Both the position numbers and the translations under genes were made by a program. The notes below the pieces were generated by a model that ran no database searches, was not told where the DNA came from, and saw nothing but the letters and a program-made list of their open reading frames with translations. A DNA stretch of 64,000 nt. Origin: Hylemonella gracilis str. Niagara R (GTDB taxonomy: Bacteria > Pseudomonadota > Gammaproteobacteria > Burkholderiales > Burkholderiaceae_C). Positions 57,746 through 64,000 of the stretch are shown here, in pieces (position 1 is the stretch's first letter; each line of letters opens with the position of its first letter). Location of the stretch: the NCBI RefSeq assembly GCF_000600295.1, contig NZ_JEMG01000001.1:387459-451458 (forward strand). Reading direction: 5' to 3'.

Positions 57746-58486
57746 TCAGCCTTCCAGGCTCAGCAGCTTGGCGGCGCTGCGGTCGTCGGACTCAGCGGTC
57801 TGCAGCATGCGCATCTGTTGCTCGAACTGGCGGGCGGTCTGGATCATCCCGACCATGGTTTCCACCGCGTTCACGTTGGAGCCTTCCAGCACACCGACAT
57901 CCATGCGAGCGTTCGTGTCATTGACCATGGGCGTGCCAGAGATCGGACGGAACAGGCCGTCCTCACCGCGCTTCAGCCGGTCTTCCTCGGTCTCCGTGGC
58001 GAGCTTGATGCGCCCCACCGTGGTGGGTGGTTGGCCGGCGCTTTGGGCGCTGACGGTGCCATCGGAACCCAGGCTGATCACCGCGTTCTCTGGCACGATG
58101 ATCGGGCTGCCGCTGTCGGAAAGCAAGGACAGCCCATTGCTGGTCTGCAGAATGCCCGAGGGGGACACTTCGAAGCTGCCATTGCGGGTGTAAGCCTCGC
58201 CTCCGTCCAGGCCTTGGACGGCGAACCAGCTGCCTTGTTGGGGCATGGCGTCAAGTTCGCGGCCGGTGCGCATGGCCGGTCCGGGTGCGTCACGCTGGCC
58301 CGCAGTCGCCTCCAGCGCGAACACCCGCGTGGTCGCGCCTTCGCCGCGCAGGGGCACGGCGCGGTAGGTGGACAACTCCGCGCGAAAGCCGTTGGTCGAC
58401 AGGTTTGCGAGGTTGTTGGACAGCACCGATTGCCGATGCTGCGCGGCATTGGCCCCGGTCATGGCGGTGTAGATGATGCGGTCCAT
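57746..58486 (-). CDS. flgF: Flagellar proximal rod protein FlgF
   Basis: A 246-residue rod protein: MDRIIYTAMTGANAAQHRQSVLSNNLANLSTNGFRAELSTYRAVPL at the start and VLEGSNVNAVETMVGMIQTARQFEQQMRMLQTAE at the end. It is the first gene after a terminator and a 371-bp gap, so it probably heads a separate flgFGHIJKL transcript. Confidence 0.95.
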   Translation of the reverse strand: MDRIIYTAMTGANAAQHRQSVLSNNLANLSTNGFRAELSTYRAVPLRGEGATTRVFALEATAGQRDAPGPAMRTGRELDAMPQQGSWFAVQGLDGGEAYTRNGSFEVSPSGILQTSNGLSLLSDSGSPIIVPENAVISLGSDGTVSAQSAGQPPTTVGRIKLATETEEDRLKRGEDGLFRPISGTPMVNDTNARMDVGVLEGSNVNAVETMVGMIQTARQFEQQMRMLQTAESDDRSAAKLLSLEG

Positions 58487-58570
58487 AGGTGCGAGCCTTT
58501 CAAATTTGGGCGGGAGAAAGAGGCCAGATCAAGTGATTCCCTGGGCCATCCTTTTCACCTCGTGCAGGGG

Positions 58571-58620
58571 ATTGTGGAAAAACTTGAGGCTCGGGGCGAG
58601 GGAAAAAGAGGGTAAAAGGC
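58571..58620 (-). promoter_or_regulatory. Candidate flgF promoter/activator element
   Basis: Plus-strand text ATTGTGG-N2-AAACTTGA (58571-58587), then 19 nt, then AGAGGGTAAAAGGC (58607-58620). The same two blocks, in the same order and near-identical spacing (20 nt), lie before flgB at 62257-62307. Shared only by the two presumed operon heads, the element is a good candidate for the class II flagellar control site. Confidence 0.45.
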
Positions 58621-58715
58621 GCGGTAATTGGCGGCTTTGGGGCTTGCCAGATGTGGCGGGCTTGATCTCACCGAGGCTTGAGGGCCCTGTCTGATCGGCC
58701 ATGCCTGCGCATGGC

Positions 58716-58743
58716 GAAAAAAAACCGCTGGTAGGTCCAGCGG
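58716..58743 (-). terminator. Rho-independent terminator after flgE
   Basis: On the minus strand CCGCTGG pairs with CCAGCGG across a 5-nt loop and is followed by eight T. It lies 115 bp past the flgE stop and 230 bp before flgF, dividing the flagellar run. Confidence 0.8.
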
Positions 58744-58857
58744 CTGCAAAAGGGAGATCTGCTTTTCTGGGTATGGACCGCGCGCCCTTGGGTGACGCCA
58801 TCACCCGACTGCGCGCGGAGTAGGAAACAGGGCGTACTGAAAAAGCCGCCGTATCCC

Positions 58858-60381
58858 TTATCGCATGTTGACCAGGGTCTGCATGACCTGGTCTTGCGTC
58901 TTGATGGTCTGTGCATTGGCCTGGTAGGTGCGCTGGGCCGTCATCATGTTGACCAATTCCTTGGTCAGATCCACGTTGGATTCTTCCAGCGCGCCAGAAC
59001 GCAGCTCGCCCAGACTGCCCTCGGTCGGGCCGCCGTAGATGGGTTGGCCGCTGGACTGGGTTTCGATCCATTCGCCATTGCCAGTCGGCGACAGCCCCTG
59101 CACGTTGCGGAAGTTCGCCAGGGCCAGCTGGCCGTAAGCCTGGGTCTCGCCGTTGGAGAAACGGGCAGTGATGATGCCGTTGGCTTCGATCTTCAGGCCC
59201 ACCATTTCGCCGGGCTCATAACCATCCTGATCCAGGTCACCGGCCGTGAATCGGGAATTGTTCTGGGCGATGCCGCCCAGGTCCAGCGAGATGAGGCCGG
59301 TGCCATTCAGGCCGATGGTCGTGACGTTGGGCGAGGGCGGCAGGGTCACGCTGATCTGCGGCAGCACGCCCGTGGCGACTGCGCCGCCGCCAGCGACCGC
59401 GCCGTTGGCGTCGAGTGCGGCGGAAATGTCGTAGTTCACGCCCGTCAGGTTGGTGTTGACGGTGTTGTCCGTGAGGTTGATGCCCGCGTAGACGACGGGA
59501 ACGGCGGGCAGGGCCGCACCAGCGGCGATTGGGGTGCCGTCGGGCAGCGTGAAGGCCGCCGCCGCGTTGCCAGTGCCATCGTCACGCGTGCCCCAGTTGT
59601 TCACCCGGACGGAACCTGTGGGACCTGTGGCGGGCGGGGTCGCACCGATGTAGCTGTTCGCGAGCGTGCCGTTGGTGTTGAACTCCAGCACGGCCAGCTG
59701 GCTGGTGTTGGCCGTGGTGTTGCTGGTGGGGTCGGTGTAGACCTGCCAGACGTTAGGCGCGATCTTGCGGAAGTAGAGCTCCACCGGCACCACGTTGCCC
59801 TGGGAATCGTAGCAGTCGATGGCCGTGCCGAAGCGAGCCAGCGACGTGGGGGGGGTGGTCTGATTCCAGACCGTCGCGGCCGAATCCAGCGTGAACTTCG
59901 ACGCAATGATGGAGGTGGTCTGCTGCGCCGCGATGCCCTGGCTGGTGGGCATGCGCATGGGCTCCAGCGTGACGCTGTTGCGATTGCCGTCGGTGTCGGT
60001 GGGGAAACCCATCACTTGCGCGCCGGTGTTGGTGATCACGTAACCCTGCGGGTCCAGCTTGAATTCACCCGCGCGTGAATAGGCCCGGGAACCATCCTGC
60101 AGCTCCAAGGTGAAGAAGCCACTGCCGTTGATGGCCACATCCAGGTCGTTGTTCGTGATCGCGATGTTGCCCTGCGTGAACTGCTGGCTGACGGTGGAGA
60201 CTTCCACGCCAATGCCGATGGTGCCCGCGCCCGAGGCTCCGATGGAGGACGCGAAGACGTCGCCAAATTCCGCGCGGCCAGACTTGAAGCCGGAGGTGTT
60301 GGCGTTGGCTATGTTGTTGCCGATCACGTCCAGGCTACGGCTGGAAGCGTTCAGGCCAGAGAGACCTTGTTGGAAGCCCAT
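58858..60381 (-). CDS. flgE: Flagellar hook protein FlgE
   Basis: A 507-residue hook subunit: MGFQQGLSGLNASSRSLDVIGNNIANANTSGFKSGRAEFGDVFASS at the start, NNDLDVAINGSGFFTLEL, and SGALEESNVDLTKELVNMMTAQRTYQANAQTIKTQDQVMQTL at the end. The exposed middle domain is long and rich in Ala, Thr and Gly. It is the last gene before an intrinsic terminator. Confidence 0.95.
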   Translation of the reverse strand: MGFQQGLSGLNASSRSLDVIGNNIANANTSGFKSGRAEFGDVFASSIGASGAGTIGIGVEVSTVSQQFTQGNIAITNNDLDVAINGSGFFTLELQDGSRAYSRAGEFKLDPQGYVITNTGAQVMGFPTDTDGNRNSVTLEPMRMPTSQGIAAQQTTSIIASKFTLDSAATVWNQTTPPTSLARFGTAIDCYDSQGNVVPVELYFRKIAPNVWQVYTDPTSNTTANTSQLAVLEFNTNGTLANSYIGATPPATGPTGSVRVNNWGTRDDGTGNAAAAFTLPDGTPIAAGAALPAVPVVYAGINLTDNTVNTNLTGVNYDISAALDANGAVAGGGAVATGVLPQISVTLPPSPNVTTIGLNGTGLISLDLGGIAQNNSRFTAGDLDQDGYEPGEMVGLKIEANGIITARFSNGETQAYGQLALANFRNVQGLSPTGNGEWIETQSSGQPIYGGPTEGSLGELRSGALEESNVDLTKELVNMMTAQRTYQANAQTIKTQDQVMQTLVNMR

Positions 60382-60477
60382 GGTGTTTTTCCTTCGTGGG
60401 AGGTGGAAAGGGGGTGAGAGGAGGAAGCTGTGAACGGGTTCAGTGTGTCGTGTCTAGGGGGTGCTGCGACCAGCTGC

Positions 60478-61188
60478 TTACAGGACAGCTTGTACGTCGC
60501 TGTAGTTGATGCTTTTCGCCCCGATCAGGTCGATCTTCATCAATCCGTTGGACATGCCGACCGATTGCACGTAGTGACGCGCATAACCGGTGGCTTCCAC
60601 GGCCTTGCCATTGTTTTCGGCCACAACGCGGAAGCTCAAGGCGCCTGTGCCTTGGTAGTCGGTGGCATCCCAGCTGAAGTAATGACGCCCTTCAGGCAGG
60701 GCACCCGCATCGATGGTGTCGATGACCGCGCCAGCTGCGTTCAGAATTTCAACCTTGACCTTGCTCGCCGTGCCGCCGAGATCAATGGCGCCATTGGCAT
60801 AGCGTATCGTTTCCTTCTCGCCTTCCTCCGCGCCCTCCTCGGTACTGTCCCGGGTGGTTTGGTGGATGGAAAGCGTGGTGTCTTCCACCAACACTTCGCG
60901 GCCCACGAGTGAGGTGCCCTGAAGCACCTGCATGGACGTGAACTGGCTGCCCAGATCCTTCACGGTCTGGTTCAGGTTCTCGATCCCCGTGACGGTGTTG
61001 ATCTGCGCCATCTGACTGGTCATCTGCGCGTTGTCCATGGGGTTGAGCGGATCCTGGTTGCTGATCTGGGCGACCAGCAGGGTCAGGAACCGGTCCTGCA
61101 TGGCTTGTGAATCCGACTTGTTCGAAGCGGAGGCATTGCCCTTGTTGACCAAGCTCTCGATGTAGCTGGCGCTGTCTACGGTGGCCAT
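60478..61188 (-). CDS. flgD: Flagellar hook-capping protein FlgD
   Basis: A 236-residue scaffold: AMQDRFLTLLVAQISNQDPLNPMDNAQMTSQMAQINTVTGIENLNQT, the FlgD N-terminal hallmark, then SLVGREVLVEDTTL and a C-terminal FlgD Ig/Tudor-like region (GRHYFSWDATDYQGTGAL). It caps the growing hook and is removed on completion. It lies between flgC and flgE with short gaps. Confidence 0.95.
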   Translation of the reverse strand: MATVDSASYIESLVNKGNASASNKSDSQAMQDRFLTLLVAQISNQDPLNPMDNAQMTSQMAQINTVTGIENLNQTVKDLGSQFTSMQVLQGTSLVGREVLVEDTTLSIHQTTRDSTEEGAEEGEKETIRYANGAIDLGGTASKVKVEILNAAGAVIDTIDAGALPEGRHYFSWDATDYQGTGALSFRVVAENNGKAVEATGYARHYVQSVGMSNGLMKIDLIGAKSINYSDVQAVL

Positions 61189-61231
61189 CGCGTGCTCCTA
61201 GGAATGATTCAGTTCAGGAATGGAAAGCCGC

Positions 61232-61642
61232 TTACTGGCCCATCTGCAAGGTCTTGAGCAACAGCGTCTTGGCGGTGTTCATCACCTCGACGTTGTTCTG
61301 GTAGGAGCGCGAGGCGGAGATCATGTTGACCATTTCCTCCACCGCGTTGACGTTGGAGTGGTTGATGTAACCATCCGCATCCGCCGAGGGGTGGGTGGGT
61401 TCATAGGTCCGGCGCGCGGGCGCCTGGCTTTCCGTCACCGCGTTGATCTTCACGCCGGCAGCACCTGCCGTGGCTTCGTCAAAAGGCAAGGTCTCAAAGA
61501 CGACCTGGCGGGCCTTGTAGAACTGACCGTCCGGGCCAGCCACCGCGTCCGCGTTGGCGAGGTTGGAGGCGACGACGTTCAGGCGCTGGGCCTGGGCACT
61601 GATGGCGCTGCCGGAGACGCCGAAGATGGAGAACATGGACAT
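61232..61642 (-). CDS. flgC: Flagellar proximal rod protein FlgC
   Basis: A 136-residue rod protein: MFSIFGVSGSAISAQAQRLNVVASNLANADAVAGPDGQFYKARQVVFE at the start and GYINHSNVNAVEEMVNMISASRSYQNNVEVMNTAKTLLLKTL at the end. Normal length. Confidence 0.96.
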   Translation of the reverse strand: MSMFSIFGVSGSAISAQAQRLNVVASNLANADAVAGPDGQFYKARQVVFETLPFDEATAGAAGVKINAVTESQAPARRTYEPTHPSADADGYINHSNVNAVEEMVNMISASRSYQNNVEVMNTAKTLLLKTLQMGQ

Positions 61643-61684
61643 GGGAGTCTTCCTTGTCGTTCAGGGTAGGTGGGCGGGTTCGCT

Positions 61685-62170
61685 TTACTGGCCCTGGATG
61701 GCGCTCAGGATGGTCTTGGAATACCCGTTGATGAAGCGCAGGGTGGATTCGTAGCGGATGGAGTTGTCCACGAAGTTGCTGCGCTCGCGGTCCATGTCCA
61801 CGCTGTTGTTGTCCATGGCAGGTTGAATTTGGTCGCGGTAGCCCATGCCGTTCTCACCCAGGCCACCCTGGCCGGTGTTCTTGGGCAGGGGAATGTGGCG
61901 TGCGTCGGTGGCGCCCGCGATTGCCGGCTGGCTGCTGGGCACATAGGTGCCCCCGGCGGTGCCGGAGATGTTCAGGGTTGAGGGCTGGGCCAGTTGGCCG
62001 CCGGTCTGCCCCAGGGCCTGCTGCATCGCGGCCTTGAAATCGAAATCCCTCGCTTGGTAGCCAGGGGTGTCGCCGTTGGCGATGTTGCTGGCGATGGTGC
62101 GCTGACGTTCGGAGCGCAGCAGCAGGGCATTCCCATGGAAGTCCAGCGTACCGGTCAGTTTGTCGAGCAT
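61685..62170 (-). CDS. flgB: Flagellar proximal rod protein FlgB
   Basis: A 161-residue rod protein: MLDKLTGTLDFHGNALLLRSERQRTIASNIANGDTPGYQARDFDFKAAM, with a Gly/Ala/Gln-rich centre that makes it slightly longer than usual, and VDMDRERSNFVDNSIRYESTLRFINGYSKTILSAIQG at the end. First gene of the minus-strand flg run. The ATG at 62170 matches the family start. Confidence 0.95.
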   Translation of the reverse strand: MLDKLTGTLDFHGNALLLRSERQRTIASNIANGDTPGYQARDFDFKAAMQQALGQTGGQLAQPSTLNISGTAGGTYVPSSQPAIAGATDARHIPLPKNTGQGGLGENGMGYRDQIQPAMDNNSVDMDRERSNFVDNSIRYESTLRFINGYSKTILSAIQGQ

Positions 62171-62256
62171 GGCGTGCGCCCTTTCATTCAATTCAGCCTT
62201 GCGTGGGCCGGGAAGCGAGACGCCAAGAGGGGTGCTCGGATCACCGGGTGCGACAA

Positions 62257-62307
62257 ATTGTGGGGAAACTTGATGCTGCGGATGGTTCGAATAAGAGGGT
62301 GAAAGCC
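62257..62307 (-). promoter_or_regulatory. Candidate flgB promoter/activator element
   Basis: Plus-strand text ATTGTGG-N2-AAACTTGA (62257-62273), then 20 nt, then AGAGGGTGAAAGCC (62294-62307). It matches the element before flgF in both blocks and spacing and lies in the 211-bp divergent flgB-flgA gap. It could also serve flgA. Confidence 0.45.
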
Positions 62308-62381
62308 CTGCATTTGGGTGCTTTGTCCGGGGGTGTCCTCCCTATAGTCATTGGCATCTCGCACGACAGGATGAACCCATC

Positions 62382-63251
62382 ATGAACACATTCAGGCAAG
62401 CATTTCAGGCCTTGCGGCATTGGGCGGCGCGCGCTCTGGATGTCACTGCCAAGGCGGGAGGGCTGACGCAGGTGCTCATGCGCCGTGGGCCCACCGCAGT
62501 GGCGTGGTTGTCTTGGCTGTCCTTGGGCTTGGCCATGCTGGTGATGGGCTGGTCCGTGCCGGCGCGTGCCTATCAGCCGGGCGGCCCGACCCAGACCTAC
62601 CGCGTCAACAGCGAGGCGGACCTGCCGTACGTCGCGCAGCATTGGTTGGAACGCAATTTGCCCCTTTTGTCTGCGCGCGAATCTGAGCGGGGTACCCGTG
62701 TTCGCATGCAGGCCCAACTGGGACGCCTGGACGGGCGTCTGCGCCTGGCTCCCTGCGCGGAGGTGGAGGTCTACACCCCGAGTCGTCTGTGGGGCAGCAG
62801 TCACCTGGGCATGCGTTGCATCCAAGGCGCCACGCGCTGGAGCGTGACCCTGCCAGTGCAGGTGCAGGTCATGGGCCCTGCATGGGTGCTGAGGACCCCT
62901 GTTTCCGCCGGACAGGCCGTGAGAGACCAGGACCTGGAACGGCGGGAAGTGGATTGGGCGGAAGACGGTAGCCCGGTGTTGCTGGCGACCGACGCTTTGG
63001 ACGGACAAGTCGCGGCGCGCGGTCTGCGTGCCGGCCAGGCGCTGCGTCAGAACATGCTGCGGGCGGCCAAAGTCTTCACCAGTGGGGCGCAAGTGCGTGT
63101 ACTGGTGCAAGGCAGTGGGTTTCAGGTCAGCACCCAAGGGCGGGCCATGTCCGTTGGCGTGGTGGGGCAGGTTACCCAGGTGCGCATGGACAACGGTCGT
63201 GTCATGAATGCCACCGTTGTGGATGCGCGGACGGTCCGCGTGGAGATTTAA
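62382..63251 (+). CDS. flgA: Flagellar P-ring assembly chaperone FlgA
   Basis: A 289-residue periplasmic protein with a long N-terminal region before the hydrophobic signal (WLSWLSLGLAMLVMGWSVPARA, cleavage near residue 64). A SAF domain follows: LRTPVSAGQAVRDQDLERREVDWA, AARGLRAGQALRQNMLRAAK and VRVLVQGSGFQVSTQGRAMSVG. It assists FlgI ring assembly. It is divergent from flgB. The N-terminal extension is unusually long, so a later start is possible, but the next ATG (62476) leaves only a short basic region. Confidence 0.92.
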   Translation: MNTFRQAFQALRHWAARALDVTAKAGGLTQVLMRRGPTAVAWLSWLSLGLAMLVMGWSVPARAYQPGGPTQTYRVNSEADLPYVAQHWLERNLPLLSARESERGTRVRMQAQLGRLDGRLRLAPCAEVEVYTPSRLWGSSHLGMRCIQGATRWSVTLPVQVQVMGPAWVLRTPVSAGQAVRDQDLERREVDWAEDGSPVLLATDALDGQVAARGLRAGQALRQNMLRAAKVFTSGAQVRVLVQGSGFQVSTQGRAMSVGVVGQVTQVRMDNGRVMNATVVDARTVRVEI

Positions 63252-63393
63252 GGGATTTGTGAGTTTGCGGAAAGGCACCAAAAAGGTGCATTGAATTTGT
63301 CTAGGCGTTGTTTGCCACGGGAAAAACGAGAAATGCGTCCAGCGCATCGGTAAAAGCGAGCGAAAAACCGCCTTGTTGTCTGCTTGCAGAGGC

Positions 63394-63420
63394 TAAAGTT
63401 GCGCCGGCCCACGCCGATAA
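63394..63420 (+). promoter_or_regulatory. Sigma-28 (FliA) promoter of flgM
   Basis: TAAAGTTG, 11 nt, GCCGATAA: 15 of 16 match to the flagellar consensus TAAAGTTT-N11-GCCGATAA, ending 72 bp before the flgM ATG. FlgM holds FliA inactive, so this gives the usual self-limiting late-class loop. Confidence 0.85.
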
Positions 63421-63492
63421 GAAAGGCACGGGGCGGAACGGCTACCTCCAGCCCCGAACAGGACTACAGGCAAACAAGGCTTATTGGAGTAG

Positions 63493-63834
63493 ATGATGAA
63501 AGTCGGTCAAAGCGCAGCAGACCCGCTGCTCAAGGTGACGCCCCAAGCGACCCAGCCCGCCAAGAATGAGATGGCGGCCAAGGAAGCCGTGAGCGTGTCC
63601 ACCCAGGGGGCGACTTCCGCAGCCAAGGGCAGCGTGTCGGTGACGGTTTCGTCGTCGGTTCGCGCCATGGAGCAGTTGCGCGGTGCCGGTGAATTGGCCG
63701 ACATCGACATGGACAAGGTCCGTGCGGTTCGCGAGGCGATTGAAAACGGTACGTACGTGGTGAATGCCGAAGCGATCGCTGACAAGCTGTTGGCGGGTGC
63801 GGAGGAATTCCTCGCACCTCGCAGCGTGCATTGA
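63493..63834 (+). CDS. flgM: Anti-sigma-28 factor FlgM
   Basis: A 113-residue protein, largely Ala/Ser/Thr-rich and probably unfolded in its first half. The C-terminal FliA-binding part reads LADIDMDKVRAVREAIENGTYVVNAEAIADKLLAGAEEFL, the FlgM signature. It inhibits FliA until exported through the finished hook-basal body. TTGGAG precedes tandem ATG codons (63493/63496). The 166 bp after it show no further gene before the window ends. Confidence 0.94.
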   Translation: MMKVGQSAADPLLKVTPQATQPAKNEMAAKEAVSVSTQGATSAAKGSVSVTVSSSVRAMEQLRGAGELADIDMDKVRAVREAIENGTYVVNAEAIADKLLAGAEEFLAPRSVH

Positions 63835-64000
63835 GTCACTGACTTGAGTTTTCAGGCGTGCGGGGGTGCGCGCCAAGGTTGAAAAACCAGCCACCGTAGC
63901 CGGGTGGACACCCCCAACTAGAAAGAAAAGTCCTCATAGCCTTGAACTTCGTGATCCCGGTTGCGGAGTTTGTTTGCAAATGCCTGTAGTGCCGGGCGGA

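Larger units (their letters stand above)
58487..58857. other. 371-bp flgE-flgF gap holding a terminator and a candidate flgF promoter region
   Basis: No gene is visible. On the minus strand the order is flgE stop, terminator (58716-58743), then a two-block sequence (AAGCCG at about 58635 back to ACAAT at 58571) that recurs upstream of flgB, then a run to flgF. The core of the second block, complementary to ATTGTGGAAAAACTTGA (58571-58587), lies about 85 bp before flgF. Confidence 0.55.

Noticed and set aside
63835-64000. Start of flgN or another gene after flgM
   Set aside because: Expected from flagellar gene order, but no convincing start with ribosome site and coding pattern is visible in the last 166 bp.

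Overview
The window is a GC-rich, densely packed bacterial chromosome segment. Its gene content and protein sequences look like a betaproteobacterium of the order Burkholderiales, most likely family Comamonadaceae. The pointers are a Bug-family solute receptor, two intergenic repeats of a type common in that family, and a complete beta-proteobacterial flg cluster. There is no rRNA, convincing tRNA, insertion sequence, prophage or CRISPR array. Assignments come from reading the sequence and recalled family motifs; no database search was run.

Region 1 (1-14,690, all plus strand) is a polyamine/amine uptake and catabolism locus. Its first seven genes follow the order of the Pseudomonas spu operon: class I amidotransferase (cut by the window edge), gamma-glutamylpolyamine synthetase, putrescine aminotransferase, periplasmic receptor, ATPase and two permeases. 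It continues with an outer-membrane beta-barrel, an aldehyde dehydrogenase, a GABA aminotransferase, a second glutamine-synthetase-like ligase and an EamA-type permease. Together these could take a polyamine from outside the outer membrane to GABA and succinic semialdehyde. A 27-codon reading frame overlaps both permease genes by 4 nt, and two REP-like elements sit inside the cluster.

Region 2 (14,700-29,450) is housekeeping: pyk and pgk with a clear terminator, azlCD, fmt, def, dprA, smg, fba, purC, a second methionine aminopeptidase, a CnoX-like thioredoxin, purE, purK and a Sua5/TsaC-type enzyme. Fmt carries an extra segment that resembles a translated intergenic repeat.

Region 3 (29,450-49,020) holds a SemiSWEET sugar transporter, phospholipase A, Rep helicase, an AEC permease, and katG behind an OxyR-like site and a possible 22-codon leader. 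An AT-richer lipoprotein gene and a Bug receptor follow. Then come priA and hemE, separated by a gap with two DnaA-box matches, and an envelope redox pair (DsbD/ScsB-like plus a redoxin). The region ends with cfa, a creatininase-family gene, a PilZ protein and a histidine phosphatase.

Region 4 (49,100-64,000) begins with a degenerate EAL/HDOD-like protein, then flgBCDEFGHIJKL on the minus strand and flgA and flgM on the plus strand. A rho-independent terminator lies between flgE and flgF. A conserved two-block sequence occurs upstream of both flgB and flgF, suggesting two transcription units. flgM has a textbook sigma-28 promoter, and a second sigma-28-like match points antisense into flgK.
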